A stretch of DNA of 64,000 bases from Kribbella jiaozuonensis (GCF_005233875.1 NZ_SZPZ01000001.1:558001-622000), one strand, 5' to 3'. Shown: positions 1 through 10,475, numbered from the stretch's first letter. The notes: a model not told the origin generated them from the sequence alone. A program made the numbers and translations.

Positions 1-575
1 CAGCGGTTCCAGCGCCGGACCGACTTCGCCACGTCCTTGGCGCGGATCGAGCCGAGGTTGTACTCCCACGCGGCCAGCAGCCGGTCGCCCAGTACTTCCG
101 CGTCGAGGTACGTCCGCGGCCGTACGGCGACCGCCCATGTCGCAGCGGCGGCGTGGCCCTGCTGGTGCAGCAGGTGGTCCACCGTCGCCTCGATGCGGCC
201 CACCTGCTCGTCACGCAGGCCGTCACAGGCCCACTCCTGCAGGATCTTCGGGTCGTCGGCCGTCATTCTGGCCAGATAGGTCAACGGACCCCGCCAGAAA
301 CCCCTGCTGCCGATGCTGTCCAGCGTCTCCAGCGGGAACCAGCCGTTCGGGTTCCGCCGGCCGTTCACCGCGGACTCGATCTCGCGGGCGCGCTCCGGAT
401 TCAGCCCGCGGGTCGCCCAGTCGACGAAGAACGCTCCGGCGTCCGGGATGTGCTCGGCCACATGCGGCGCCGGAGTCATCGCGCCCGGGTCGAACAGATG
501 CAGCTCTTCCGGTGAATCGAACAAAACCTTCCCCGCCCGCTCGTGTCGCAGGCCACCGACACCGGCCCGCCGCAC
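1..575 (-). CDS. Hypothetical protein, 3' end cut by window edge
   Basis: The minus strand is open from a GTG at 573-575 to the window edge, giving about 191 residues without a stop. A G-run (585-580) lies six to seven bases before the GTG and serves as a ribosome binding site. The visible protein is soluble-looking and rich in Trp, Arg and acidic residues, with no signal peptide or membrane segment; it ends in a basic run with WEYNLGSIR and VRRWNR. I do not recognise the family. A later ATG at about residue 30 is an alternative start. The forward reading frames here overlap this one and look like shadows. Confidence 0.6.
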   Translation of the reverse strand, partial: MRRAGVGGLRHERAGKVLFDSPEELHLFDPGAMTPAPHVAEHIPDAGAFFVDWATRGLNPERAREIESAVNGRRNPNGWFPLETLDSIGSRGFWRGPLTYLARMTADDPKILQEWACDGLRDEQVGRIEATVDHLLHQQGHAAAATWAVAVRPRTYLDAEVLGDRLLAAWEYNLGSIRAKDVAKSVRRWNR

Positions 576-617
576 AGGGACCCCCCAGGTTCCTGCTCAG
601 TCAACGAAAGCCTTCGT

Positions 618-639
618 ACCCTCGTTCCGCCCCGAGGGT
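618..639 (-). terminator. Weak hairpin after the acyltransferase gene
   Basis: A 7-bp perfect inverted repeat (ACCCTCG / CGAGGGT) with an 8-base loop lies just after the PlsC-type stop codon in the direction of that gene. No T-run follows. It may be a terminator but the stem is short. Confidence 0.3.
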
Positions 640-658
640 CAAGGTCCTGTCCGCCGTC

Positions 659-1405
659 TTAACGACGTTTGGAGGCCCGGCGGGCAAGCTCTTCCTGGTC
701 GAGTCGTTCGGCCTCGGCCGGGGTCGGCGCGCTGCCGCCGTACGCCGCGGGCAACCACCAGGCCCCGGCGGGCTGCTCGGGGTACGAGCGGACGGTCTCG
801 TCGAGCATCCCGGCCATCGTGGACCGCAGCTGTGCGGTCGCCTCGGCCGCGTCGTCGTCGCGCGTCACCGTGATCGGTTCGCCGACGGTGATCGAGATCG
901 GGCGGTGCCGGGAGAAGTCCCGCGGATGGTCCTTGGTGAACATCCGCTGCGTGCCCCACAGGATCATCGGGATCACCGGTACGCCGGCCTCCGCCGCCAT
1001 CCGGACCGTGCCGGACTTGAACTCCTTGAGCTCGAACGAACGGCTGATCGTGGCCTCCGGGAACACGCCGACGACCTCACCCGCGGCCAGGTACTCCAGC
1101 GCCTTCTGGTACGACGCCGCGCCCGCGTCCCGGTCGACCGGGATGTGGTGCATGCCGCGCATCAGCGGACCGGAGTACCGGTTGCGGAACAGCACCTCCT
1201 TGGCCATGAACCGGACCAGCCGCTTGCTCGGCAGAGCGCCGTACCCGCCGAGGATGAAGTCGACGTAGCTGATGTGGTTGAGGGCGATCAGCGCGCCGCC
1301 GGTCCGGGGCACGTTCTCCGTGCCGGTCAGGCGGAGCTTCAGGTCCAGCACCTTGAACGAGGTCCGGGCGAAGGCGATGACGGGCGGGTACACGAGGTCG
1401 CGCAT
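659..1405 (-). CDS. 1-acyl-glycerol-3-phosphate acyltransferase family (PlsC-like)
   Basis: A 248-residue protein of the LPLAT/PlsC family, which transfers an acyl chain to lysophosphatidic acid or a related acceptor at the membrane during phospholipid synthesis. The HX4D catalytic motif is visible as NHISYVD near residue 43, and the later FPEAT motif (family block III) near residue 115, followed by the GVPVIPM block. The N-terminus is only weakly hydrophobic. Length is usual for the family. It reads away from thiC. The exact acceptor cannot be told from sequence; many actinobacteria carry several such paralogues. Confidence 0.92.
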   Translation of the reverse strand: MRDLVYPPVIAFARTSFKVLDLKLRLTGTENVPRTGGALIALNHISYVDFILGGYGALPSKRLVRFMAKEVLFRNRYSGPLMRGMHHIPVDRDAGAASYQKALEYLAAGEVVGVFPEATISRSFELKEFKSGTVRMAAEAGVPVIPMILWGTQRMFTKDHPRDFSRHRPISITVGEPITVTRDDDAAEATAQLRSTMAGMLDETVRSYPEQPAGAWWLPAAYGGSAPTPAEAERLDQEELARRASKRR

Positions 1406-1450
1406 ACCTGGACGCTACAGGCTTCGTCTAGGGTGGTCGTGACAACTTGA

Positions 1451-3082
<1,632 letters not shown>

Positions 3083-3086
3083 TCGG

Positions 3087-3150
3087 CTGAAGCGATTCAG
3101 GTTTTGTCCTTCACTCTACGTGAATAAGACTGTAGCCTTAAGCCGTTCAG
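3087..3150 (+). promoter_or_regulatory. Possible operator/promoter of the SatD-like pair (two related palindromes)
   Basis: CTGAAGCGATTCAG (3087-3100) is a perfect 5-4-5 inverted repeat, and CTTAAGCCGTTCAG (3137-3150) is a near copy (11 of 14 positions). They lie 50 bases apart, in an unusually AT-rich stretch. The second abuts the ribosome binding site AAGGAGG of the next gene. Inferred role: binding sites for the helix-turn-helix protein encoded downstream, or for another regulator. Confidence 0.4.
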
Positions 3151-3166
3151 AAGGAGGTGCAGGGCG

Positions 3167-3766
3167 ATGGTCTTCGTTCTCACGGTAGATCAGCGGGGCA
3201 GCCGAAGCACGAGCGATCTCGTACCCGAGCTGCTGAACTCCCTGAACCGCCGCCCGCGCCGGTCCGGACTGCTGCGGAGGTTCGAGCGGACCGCCGGCGA
3301 CGAGGTACAGGGCGTGTTCTCCGAGGCCCGGTCGACGGTCGACGTGATCGTAGAGCTGCTCCGCGCCGACTCCTGGTACGTCGGGCTCGGTATCGGCGAG
3401 GTGACCCAGCCGCTGCCCCGCAGTACCAGAGCAGGCAGCGGTGAGGCGTTCGTGTTCGCCCGCGAAGCCGTGACGAAGGCCAAGTCGAGCCCCCACCATG
3501 TGAATGTGGTGGGGGCCGACTCGCGGGTCGCGGAGCAGGTGGAGACGGTGCTGTGGCTGATGGCGTCCGTACTGCGGCGCCGGAGCGAGCGTGGCTGGGC
3601 AGTGGCGGACCTGTTGGCCGAAGGACTCACCAGGCGGGAGATCGGCGTGAAACTCGGCATCAGCCAGTCGGCGGTGACGCAACGTGCGCAGGCGGCGGGA
3701 TTCGCCGAGGAACAGCGCGGACGGGTGCTGGCCGCGGACCTGCTCGGTGCTGGAGTCGCTGCGTGA
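3167..3766 (+). CDS. SatD-family-like DNA-binding protein
   Basis: 199 residues beginning MVFVLTVDQRGSRSTSD, which matches the N-terminal block of SatD-like proteins (a beta strand then D-x-x-GSR). The C-terminal third (about residues 143-183) is a helix-turn-helix of the sigma-70 region 4/MarR type: LTRREIGVKLGISQSAVTQRA. The ATG at 3167 is chosen because AAGGAGG lies just upstream. The stop overlaps the GTG of the next gene, so the two are translationally coupled. A DNA-binding protein coupled to a membrane protein suggests a sensor or regulatory pair, but the signal is unknown. Confidence 0.7.
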   Translation: MVFVLTVDQRGSRSTSDLVPELLNSLNRRPRRSGLLRRFERTAGDEVQGVFSEARSTVDVIVELLRADSWYVGLGIGEVTQPLPRSTRAGSGEAFVFAREAVTKAKSSPHHVNVVGADSRVAEQVETVLWLMASVLRRRSERGWAVADLLAEGLTRREIGVKLGISQSAVTQRAQAAGFAEEQRGRVLAADLLGAGVAA

Positions 3767-4317
3767 CGGCGCTGGTCCTGTCGTTGACGGCCGCCGGGCT
3801 GATCCTTGCTGTGCTCGCATGGGTGCCCAGGTCCGGTTCCAACCTCGAGATCGTGATCAGCGGCGTCATGCTCGCCTGTCTCGCCGCTGTCGGCGTACTG
3901 CTGCTGTCAGGGCACGGAGTGGCCGGCTGGGCCGAGCGCTGGTGGAACGTGCTGCTCCTGCTCGCCGGAGGGCTGGCAGTGACCGGCGGCGGCCCGCTGA
4001 CGACATCTGTGCTGGCCCTGGTCGACCGGAACAACACCAGAGCCCAGTCGACCCAGAAAGCCGGTGAGGTACTGCGTGGCGGCGCGCTGATCGGAGCCCT
4101 CGAGCGGACCGCGATCTACGCGTCCCTGGTAGCCGGCTGGCCGGAAGGCATCGCAGTAGTACTGGCGATCAAGGGCCTTGCCCGGTACCCGGAGCTCCGC
4201 AGCCCCGACCAGCCGGCCTCAGTGACTCCGCAGGCCGTCGCCGAGCGGTTCATCATCGGCACCTTCACCAGCGTGCTGTGGGCGGTTACCTGCGCCGGTC
4301 TCCTGCGTTCGCACTGA
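3763..4317 (+). CDS. Integral membrane protein partner of the SatD-like protein
   Basis: 184 residues from the GTG at 3763, which overlaps the upstream stop by four bases. Hydrophobic segments are visible at about residues 4-22, 28-48, 60-80 and near the C-terminus (GTFTSVLWAVTCAGLL), giving about four membrane spans. The region between spans 3 and 4 holds ALIGALERTAIYASLVAGWPEGIAVVLAIKG, which may be re-entrant or a further span. No enzyme motif is seen. Tight coupling to the DNA-binding protein suggests they act together. Longer forward starts read back over the previous gene and are not needed. Confidence 0.75.
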   Translation: MTALVLSLTAAGLILAVLAWVPRSGSNLEIVISGVMLACLAAVGVLLLSGHGVAGWAERWWNVLLLLAGGLAVTGGGPLTTSVLALVDRNNTRAQSTQKAGEVLRGGALIGALERTAIYASLVAGWPEGIAVVLAIKGLARYPELRSPDQPASVTPQAVAERFIIGTFTSVLWAVTCAGLLRSH

Positions 4318-4319
4318 CG

Positions 4320-4865
4320 TCAGCTCTTGATCACGATGTCGCTGACGACCTTGTCGTGCCAGGTCTGCTTCTTGTCGTCCCACAGCGGCCAGAGGACGTT
4401 GAGGAAGCAGAGCTGATTGAAGATCTGGGCGCAGACCTCGCGGCCGAGATTCTTGCCCATGCCGATCAGCTGACCGGTGTGTGCGTCCACGATCCGCAGG
4501 CCGGTCACCTTCTTGCCGAACGACTGGCCGGTGCGGCCCTGCTGGATGATGCGGTTCCACACCCAGATACCGAAGGCGACCAGGAAACCGGCGATCATCG
4601 CGATCCCGCCGCCGGTGCCCAACTCGTCCTGGTCGCCGTCGATGACCAGTGCGGCGAGCACCCCGGCGATCGACGGAATGGCCATGATGAGCGAGTCGAC
4701 CAGTGACGCGCCGACCCGGATCGGCCAGTCCGCCAGCCGGCCCGGTGGCGCATAGCCGTACCCGCCGCCCGGAAAGCCTTGCCCGTAAGGGTTGTAGCCC
4801 TGCGTCGGGTACTGACCAGGCGGTGGATACTGACCGTCGTACGGCCCTGAGGGAGGGGTGCTCAC
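4320..4865 (-). CDS. RDD-family membrane protein
   Basis: 181 residues: a Pro/Gly/Gln/Tyr-rich N-terminal tail (about residues 1-43), then an RDD-type core with PIRVGASLVDSLI, two hydrophobic segments (about 52-73 and 82-105), the GQSFGKKVTGLRIVD block and a C-terminal LWDDKKQTWHDKV motif. RDD proteins are small multi-pass membrane proteins of mostly unknown role. The gene lies six bases after the next RDD gene on the same strand, so the two are probably a duplicated pair in one operon; their cores are clearly alike. Confidence 0.9.
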   Translation of the reverse strand: MSTPPSGPYDGQYPPPGQYPTQGYNPYGQGFPGGGYGYAPPGRLADWPIRVGASLVDSLIMAIPSIAGVLAALVIDGDQDELGTGGGIAMIAGFLVAFGIWVWNRIIQQGRTGQSFGKKVTGLRIVDAHTGQLIGMGKNLGREVCAQIFNQLCFLNVLWPLWDDKKQTWHDKVVSDIVIKS

Positions 4866-4871
4866 GACAGG

Positions 4872-5588
4872 TCAGAGCTTGATGACGTAGGTGTTGTTGA
4901 TCTTGTCGGCGAACGTCTGCCGCTTCTCGTCCCACAGCGGCCACAGGTAGCCGATGTAGCAGGCCAGGCCGTCGAGGATGTGTGTGAGCTGGCGGAGGAA
5001 CGTCCTACCCGCGCCGATCGGCTGGCCGGTGTCGGCGCCGACGAGCTTCAGCCCGAGCACCTGCTTGCCGACGGTCTGACCGGTGCTGCCCTGGCGGATC
5101 AGGATGTTCCAGATCGCCAGTCCGACGCCGGCCAGGTAGAAGATCAGGCCGATGATCCCCAGCACCGAGTTGTTGGTGTTGCCCGCGATCGCGGAGCCGA
5201 TACCGGACGGCACACCGACGATCAGCGCGTCGACGAACCAGGCGCCGACCCGGTTCGGCCAGGCCGCCAGGTTGCCGGGGATCCCGCCGAAGCCCGGCTG
5301 GCCGTAGGGCTGACCGTACGCCTGGCCAGGCTGGCCGTAGGGACCCGGCTGGCCGTACTGGCCGGGCTGCTGGGGATAGCCCGGCTGCTGGCCGTACTGA
5401 CCAGGCTGCTGGGGATAACCCGGCTGCTGCCCGTAGCCAGGCTGGCCGCCGTACCCCGGCTGCTGCCCGTACTGGCCCGGCTGCTGCCCCGGCTGACCAG
5501 GTTGACCGTACTGGCCGGGTTGGCCGTACTGACCCGGTTGCTGTGGGTCTTGCGGGCCGTAACCCGGCGGTGGCGTCGGATTGCTCAC
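4872..5588 (-). CDS. RDD-family membrane protein with long PGQYGQ-rich tail
   Basis: 238 residues from the GTG at 5588 (GAAGG ribosome binding site eight bases upstream); an in-frame ATG at 5612 is an alternative. Residues 1-115 are low-complexity repeats of the PGQYGQ and YPQQPGQ kind. The RDD core follows (PNRVGAWFVDALI, GQTVGKQVLGLKLV, LWDEKRQTFADKI). The upstream open frame to 5996 is antisense to the DUF2752 gene and is not used. The tail is probably disordered and cytoplasmic. Paralogue of the gene just downstream. Confidence 0.9.
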   Translation of the reverse strand: MSNPTPPPGYGPQDPQQPGQYGQPGQYGQPGQPGQQPGQYGQQPGYGGQPGYGQQPGYPQQPGQYGQQPGYPQQPGQYGQPGPYGQPGQAYGQPYGQPGFGGIPGNLAAWPNRVGAWFVDALIVGVPSGIGSAIAGNTNNSVLGIIGLIFYLAGVGLAIWNILIRQGSTGQTVGKQVLGLKLVGADTGQPIGAGRTFLRQLTHILDGLACYIGYLWPLWDEKRQTFADKINNTYVIKL

Positions 5589-5693
5589 GACGATCCCTTC
5601 TACTGAAGACATGTGAGGAGTGAGTTGCAGGCTACGGGTCAGACGGCTCAGACCTGTCGACGGATCCCACCGGTTGAGAGTTACCGTTAGGGG

Positions 5694-6134
5694 GTGAGCG
5701 TCTCGCAGAGCGTCGTACTCCGGCCGGCCGGTCCGGTCCAGCCGTTGGACCGCCGGGTCTGGGGCCTGTCCGCGGTCGGTGTCGGCGGGTTCGCGCTGGC
5801 CGGGCTGTACCAGCTGTCCGGCGGCCGGATCGGCGTCCCGTGCATCCTGCACGCCACCACCGGTCTGAACTGCCCGCTCTGTGGGTCGACCCGGATGGCG
5901 GCCGCCTTGCTCCGCGGCGATCTGGACGCCGCCTGGCACTTCAACCCCGTGATCCTGGTGCTCGGCCCGCTCGTCGGCATTGCCGTCGGCTACCAAGTGC
6001 TTGCCTGGGGCCTCGAATCGCTGCGGCTGGTGCGCCTGCCCAGGCTGTCGATGAGCCCGCAGGTCGCGGACTGGCTGATCAAGGGCGTCATCGCCCTGCT
6101 CGTCGTGTACGGCGTCGCCCGCAACCTGAACTGA
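5694..6134 (+). CDS. DUF2752 membrane protein
   Basis: 146 residues from a GTG. It carries the DUF2752 signature: a cysteine pair in TGLNCPLCGSTRMAAALLRGDL (about residues 58-78), then FNP, and two to three membrane segments (about 26-44, 86-110, 125-141). The function of the family is unknown; the CPxCG pair may bind metal or react as a thiol. Transcribed divergently from the RDD pair, so the promoters share about 105 bases. A strong hairpin follows the stop. Confidence 0.88.
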   Translation: MSVSQSVVLRPAGPVQPLDRRVWGLSAVGVGGFALAGLYQLSGGRIGVPCILHATTGLNCPLCGSTRMAAALLRGDLDAAWHFNPVILVLGPLVGIAVGYQVLAWGLESLRLVRLPRLSMSPQVADWLIKGVIALLVVYGVARNLN

Positions 6135-6137
6135 CGC

Positions 6138-6166
6138 CGTCGCGGGGCCACGCCGGCCCCGCGACG
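6138..6166. terminator. Bidirectional hairpin terminator
   Basis: A perfect 12-bp inverted repeat (CGTCGCGGGGCC / GGCCCCGCGACG) with a 5-base loop lies between the convergent DUF2752 and DUF4190-like genes and can serve both strands. No long T-run, as usual in high-GC actinobacteria. Confidence 0.8.
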
Positions 6167-6173
6167 AGCAGGA

Positions 6174-6800
6174 TCAGTTGGACGCGAGTCCGATGATGTA
6201 GAACAGCAGTCCCAGGCCGGTCAGGGCGGCGCCGCCGATCCACGCGACCTTTGCCAGCGTGTCGGAGCGGCCCTGCTCGCGGAACTTGCCCTGGGCAATC
6301 AGCCCGAGCACGATCGAGGCCGGCGTACAGATCACCAGGCAGACGATGCCGATGATCGCCAGCGTCTGCGGGGTGTTGTTCTGCGGTACGGCGCCGCCGC
6401 CGTACCCGTAGCCGGACTGGCCGTACGCGCCGTACTGGCCGGGCTGCTGACCGTACGCACCCGGCTGCTGCTGGCCGTAACCGCCTTGCTGGCCGTAGCC
6501 CTGCTGCTGCCCGTACTGACCCGGCTGCTGCTGCCCGTATCCCGGCTGCTGCTGGCCATACTGCCCAGGCTGGCCCGGGTACTGCTGCTGGCCGTACCCC
6601 GGCTGCTGCTGGCCGTACTGCCCAGGCTGCTGACCGTACTGGCCCGGCTGGCCGTACTGGCCCGGCTGCTCAGGCTGGCTCTGGCCGTACGGATTCGGCT
6701 GGCCGTACTGGCTCGGCTGTTCACCCGGGGTCTCGGGAGTGTCCTGCGGCCGGTTCTGGTCGTTCTGGTCGTCGCCGGGAGGTGGCGTCGGAGTGCTCAC
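6174..6800 (-). CDS. DUF4190-like membrane protein with QPGQYGQ repeats
   Basis: 208 residues. Residues 1-130 are a highly repetitive Gln/Gly/Tyr/Pro tail (units of the [12 protein letters not shown] kind); residues 135-205 hold two hydrophobic segments separated by [12 protein letters not shown], the layout of DUF4190 domains. The protein is likely anchored in the membrane with the tail in the cytoplasm. The tail resembles those of the RDD proteins at 4320-5588 and 28770. Starts with ATG behind GAAGGG. Function unknown. Confidence 0.8.
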   Translation of the reverse strand: MSTPTPPPGDDQNDQNRPQDTPETPGEQPSQYGQPNPYGQSQPEQPGQYGQPGQYGQQPGQYGQQQPGYGQQQYPGQPGQYGQQQPGYGQQQPGQYGQQQGYGQQGGYGQQQPGAYGQQPGQYGAYGQSGYGYGGGAVPQNNTPQTLAIIGIVCLVICTPASIVLGLIAQGKFREQGRSDTLAKVAWIGGAALTGLGLLFYIIGLASN

Positions 6801-6905
6801 CGCGGTTCCCTTCTGAGAACGTCGAGGAATCCCCAGAGGCTATCTTTTCCACAGGTTCGCGGTCACGTCCCCACACCGGTCCGTGGACCCCTTAGGGTCT
6901 CGTCT

Positions 6906-7463
6906 GTGACTGAGACCCCTCGTGAACCCGCGCCCGGTCAGGGCCCTGGCGGCGATCCCGACCGCCATCTCCCGGTGCAGTACCCGACGCCGCCCACTTT
7001 CGAGGCCGCCCCCCAGGCCCAGCCCGGTCCGTACGGGATGCAGCCGGGCGCGTTCCCACCGCCCGTCGGCGGCCAGTACCAGCAGCAGCCCCAGCCGCCG
7101 CTGGTGGCCCTGCCTGCCGGTCCGGTGCTGGTGACGATCGGCGACATCTCGGTGGAACAGCAGCGGATCGTCACGCCCGCCGGCGTACTGCCGACACACG
7201 GGACCAACTGGTCGGCGATGGACATGTCGCGGACCGAGGAGAAGATCCCCGGCTGGGCGATCGTGCTGGCGATCATCTTCGCGCTGGCCTGCCTGCTCGG
7301 CCTGCTTTTCCTGCTCTGCAAGGAGCGCCGGACCACCGGCTTCGTCCAGATCACCGTGCAGAACGGCAACCGCACTCACAACACCCACGTCGGTGTGAGC
7401 TCGCCGCAACAGGTGGCCGACGTCCTTGCCCGGGTCAACTTCGCCCGTTCGCTCTGCGTCTGA
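6906..7463 (+). CDS. Single-pass membrane protein, function unknown
   Basis: 185 residues from the GTG at 6906. Residues 1-70 are Pro/Gln-rich; a beta-rich part follows (VLVTIGDISVEQQRIVTP); one membrane segment spans about residues 117-137 (GWAIVLAIIFALACLLGLLFLL); the rest (CKERRTTGFVQITVQNG...) is a small soluble domain. I recall similar uncharacterised actinobacterial proteins but no named family. Longer in-frame starts overlap the divergent DUF4190-like gene and are rejected. A hairpin terminator follows. Confidence 0.75.
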   Translation: MTETPREPAPGQGPGGDPDRHLPVQYPTPPTFEAAPQAQPGPYGMQPGAFPPPVGGQYQQQPQPPLVALPAGPVLVTIGDISVEQQRIVTPAGVLPTHGTNWSAMDMSRTEEKIPGWAIVLAIIFALACLLGLLFLLCKERRTTGFVQITVQNGNRTHNTHVGVSSPQQVADVLARVNFARSLCV

Positions 7464-7482
7464 CACGGGTCCGAAACGCCGA

Positions 7483-7515
7483 CGGCCGCCGCGACGGACC
7501 TCGTCGCGGCGGCCG
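7483..7515. terminator. Bidirectional hairpin terminator after pstB
   Basis: A perfect 14-bp stem (CGGCCGCCGCGACG / CGTCGCGGCGGCCG) with a 5-base loop separates the convergent membrane-protein gene and pstB, ending the pst operon on the minus strand. Confidence 0.82.
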
Positions 7516-7538
7516 GCAGCAAACCGTCGTACGGCGGA

Positions 7539-8315
7539 TCAGCCGAAGCGACCCGTGATGTAGTCCTCGGTGGCCTTCTCCGTCGGGTTGGAGAAGATCT
7601 GCTTGGTCGGGGCCATCTCGATCAGCCGGCCCGGCTTACCGGTGGCGGCCAGGTTGAAGAACGCGGTCTGGTCCGAGACCCGGGCCGCCTGCTGCATGTT
7701 GTGCGTGACGATGACGACCGTGAACTGGTCCTTCAGCTTCTCGATCAGGTCCTCGATCGCCAGCGTGGAGATCGGGTCCAGGGCCGAGCACGGCTCGTCC
7801 ATCAGGATCACCTCGGGCTCGACCGCGATCGCACGCGCGATGCAGAGCCGCTGCTGCTGACCGCCGGACAGACCCGCGCCCGGCTTGTCGAGGCGGTCCT
7901 TGACCTCGTTCCACAGGTTCGCGCCGTGCAGGGACCGCTCGACCACCTCGGTCAGCTTCTTGCGGTCCTTGACGCCGTTCAGCTTCAGGCCGGACGCGAC
8001 GTTGTCGAAGATCGACATCGTCGGGAACGGGTTCGGCCGCTGGAACACCATGCCGACCACGCGGCGGACGGCGACCGGGTCGACCCCGGAGCCGTACAGG
8101 TCCTGCTGGTCCAGCAGCACCTTGCCCTCGACCCGGGCGCCGGGGATCACCTCGTGCATCCGGTTCAGGGTCCGCAGGAAGGTGGACTTGCCGCAGCCGG
8201 ACGGGCCGATGAACGCGGTGACCGAGCGGGGCTCGACCGTCATCGACACATCCTCGACGGCCTTGAAGTCGCCGTAGTAGACGTTGAGGCCGCTGACCTC
8301 GATGCGCTTAGCCAT
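7539..8315 (-). CDS. pstB: Phosphate ABC transporter ATP-binding protein PstB
   Basis: 258-residue ATPase that powers high-affinity phosphate uptake with PstA and PstC. Walker [10 protein letters not shown] near residue 37, Q-loop, the ABC signature LSGGQQQR near 148, Walker [14 protein letters not shown] near 170 and the switch histidine in THNMQQA are all present. The length is typical. It is the last gene of pstSCAB, 22 bases after pstA, and is followed by a strong hairpin. No phoU is next to it in this window. Confidence 0.97.
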   Translation of the reverse strand: MAKRIEVSGLNVYYGDFKAVEDVSMTVEPRSVTAFIGPSGCGKSTFLRTLNRMHEVIPGARVEGKVLLDQQDLYGSGVDPVAVRRVVGMVFQRPNPFPTMSIFDNVASGLKLNGVKDRKKLTEVVERSLHGANLWNEVKDRLDKPGAGLSGGQQQRLCIARAIAVEPEVILMDEPCSALDPISTLAIEDLIEKLKDQFTVVIVTHNMQQAARVSDQTAFFNLAATGKPGRLIEMAPTKQIFSNPTEKATEDYITGRFG

Positions 8316-8337
8316 ATCGACTCAGAACCTCTCGTGA

Positions 8338-9258
8338 CTATTTCGACTTGATGGCGCTGAACCGGGCGACGAGCCTGGCCAGCACGTTGAGGACAAGGAC
8401 AAGCAGGATCAGCGTCAGTGCGGCTGCCCAGACCCGGTCGGCGGCCGGCTGCAGCGCCAGCTCGGTCCGGTCCTGGTTGATCATCGTCGGCAGCGCGCCC
8501 ATGAATCCGTTGAACGGGTTCAGGTTGATGTTCTTCGAGTAGCCGACCAGGATCAGCAGCGGCGCGGTCTCACCCATCACGCGGGCCAGACCGAGCATCA
8601 CGCCGGTGACGATGCCGCCGAACGCGGTCGGCACGACCACCTTCATGATCGTCTTCCACTTCGGCACCCCGAGCGCGTACGACGCTTCTCGCAGTTCGTC
8701 CGGGACGAGTTTGAGCATCTCCTCGGTGGACCGCAGTACGACCGGGAGCATCAGCAGCACCAGCGACAGCGACACTGCGAAGCCGACCCGGTTGAAGCCG
8801 AAGATCGTGATCCAGACCGCGTAGATGAACAGTGCGGCGACGATCGACGGGACACCGGTGAGGATGTCGATCATGAAGCTGACCACCCGGGCGGCCTTGG
8901 TGCCCTTGCCGTACTCGACCAGGTAGACCGCGCCGAGGACGGCGATCGGCACCGCGATCACGGCGGTGATGAGCGACATGATCAGCGTGCCCATGATGGC
9001 GTGGTACGCGCCGCCGCCTTCGCGCCGGACGGTGATGCCGCGCTGCGACTGGCTCCACCAGTCCGCGCTCAGCAGCAGGTGGTAGCCCTTGCTGATCACG
9101 GTGCCGAGGATCCACAGCAGCGGGATCATCGCGACCACGAAGGCCAGCACGATCAGCACGGTGGCCAGCGTGTTCTTGAAGGCCCGGGCGCCGGACTTGC
9201 CGGACAGATCCAGCTCCTGACCGTCGTACGCCGGTTTGTTCTCTGCGATCGCGGTCAT
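8338..9258 (-). CDS. pstA: Phosphate ABC transporter permease PstA
   Basis: 306 residues, a membrane permease half of the phosphate importer. About six hydrophobic segments are visible, with the cytoplasmic EAA-like loop (LRSTEEMLKLVPDELREASYALGVPKWKTI) that contacts PstB. The ATG at 9258 is behind AAGGAGC and overlaps the pstC stop by four bases (ATGA), so translation is coupled. The longer open frame to 9627 runs over the end of pstC in another frame and is not used. Confidence 0.96.
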   Translation of the reverse strand: MTAIAENKPAYDGQELDLSGKSGARAFKNTLATVLIVLAFVVAMIPLLWILGTVISKGYHLLLSADWWSQSQRGITVRREGGGAYHAIMGTLIMSLITAVIAVPIAVLGAVYLVEYGKGTKAARVVSFMIDILTGVPSIVAALFIYAVWITIFGFNRVGFAVSLSLVLLMLPVVLRSTEEMLKLVPDELREASYALGVPKWKTIMKVVVPTAFGGIVTGVMLGLARVMGETAPLLILVGYSKNINLNPFNGFMGALPTMINQDRTELALQPAADRVWAAALTLILLVLVLNVLARLVARFSAIKSK

Positions 9259-10475
9259 GAGGACGCTCCTTGGGCTGCGGCGCGGCGGCTGCGGCGGGGA
9301 CGCCGGCCACCGGGGCCGCTGCGGTCGACGATGATCCGGGCCGCGGAGTTGACCAGGAACGTGACGACGAACAGAACCAGGCCGGCCGCGATGTAGGCGC
9401 CGGTCTTCTCCGGCGAGTCGAACTCGGCGGCGTTGTTGGCGATCTTCGACGCGAACGTCTCGCCGCCGGCGAAGATCGACGAGTTCCACGGGTCGTTGCC
9501 GTTCGGCACCGACAGGATGATCAGGACGGCGACGGTCTCGCCGAGCGCGCGGCCGAGGCCGAGCATCGATGCGCTCACCACGCCGGAACGCCCGTACGGC
9601 AGGACCGACATCCGGATCATCTCCCACTTGGTCGCGCCGAGTGCCAGCGCGCCCTCACGGTGCGCGATCGGTGTCTGCGCGAAGATCTCCCGGCTGATCG
9701 CGGTGACCACCGGCAGGATCATGATCGCCAGTACGACGGACGCCGTGAAGACCACGCCGACGTTGTCGCCCGGCGGCTTCTCGAACAGCGGGATCCAGCC
9801 GAGTGCGTCGGACAGGCCGTTGATCACCGGCAGCAGGATCGGGGCGAAGAACAGGATGCCCCACAGGCCGTAGATGATCGAGGGGACCGCGGCCAGCAGG
9901 TCGACGGCGTACGCGACCGGCTGGGCCAGCCGCTTGGGGGAGTAGTACGTGATGAAGAGCGCGACGCCGATCGCGATCGGGACCGCGATCAGCATCGCGA
10001 TGATCGAGCTGATCACGGTGGTGTAGAACATCGCAGCGATACCGAACCGGGGCTCGTCGCCGCCGGGCTCCCAGATCCGGGAGAACAAGAAGCTGCTCTT
10101 GTTGTCGGCCAGCGCCGGGATCGCCAACGCCAGCAGGAAGATGCCGACGAACGCGACGATCAGGACCACCAGGCCGCCGGAACCACGGGCGAACCCGCTG
10201 AACAGCCGGTCACCGAGATGACCGACCGGACCGAGCTCCATCTTCTTCTCCGGCTCGGTCGCAGCGGCGGTGCCGACTGCGGCCTCGGGGCCGGTCTCGG
10301 TCATCACTTCGGCGGGCTGATCCGCCTCGTGCTCGGCGTGTTCCTCGGCGAGGCCCTCGAACCGCGGAGTCGGTCCCGCGTCGTCGTGGACCAGATCCTC
10401 GATCTTGGGTTGTTCCTGTCCGGCGGCCGTGCCGTCCGGCCGGTCGGGCGGTGCCGTGCCGTCTGGACTACTCAT
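9255..10475 (-). CDS. pstC: Phosphate ABC transporter permease PstC with long acidic N-terminus
   Basis: 406 residues; the second permease half. Six membrane segments start at about residue 101, and the EAA-like loop (FAQTPIAHREGALALGATKWEMI) lies near residue 265. Residues 1-95 form an Asp/Glu/Pro/Ala-rich extension before the first span, longer than in typical PstC, and likely cytoplasmic. The start has GGAG upstream. It follows pstS after a hairpin and overlaps pstA. Confidence 0.95.
   Translation of the reverse strand: MSSPDGTAPPDRPDGTAAGQEQPKIEDLVHDDAGPTPRFEGLAEEHAEHEADQPAEVMTETGPEAAVGTAAATEPEKKMELGPVGHLGDRLFSGFARGSGGLVVLIVAFVGIFLLALAIPALADNKSSFLFSRIWEPGGDEPRFGIAAMFYTTVISSIIAMLIAVPIAIGVALFITYYSPKRLAQPVAYAVDLLAAVPSIIYGLWGILFFAPILLPVINGLSDALGWIPLFEKPPGDNVGVVFTASVVLAIMILPVVTAISREIFAQTPIAHREGALALGATKWEMIRMSVLPYGRSGVVSASMLGLGRALGETVAVLIILSVPNGNDPWNSSIFAGGETFASKIANNAAEFDSPEKTGAYIAAGLVLFVVTFLVNSAARIIVDRSGPGGRRPRRSRRAAAQGASS

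Noticed and set aside
5300..6720. Possible CRISPR or satellite array from the regular CCGTACTGGCCCGGCTG-type repeats
   Set aside because: The repeats are in frame and encode PGQYGQ-type tails of membrane proteins; no constant repeat/variable spacer pattern.
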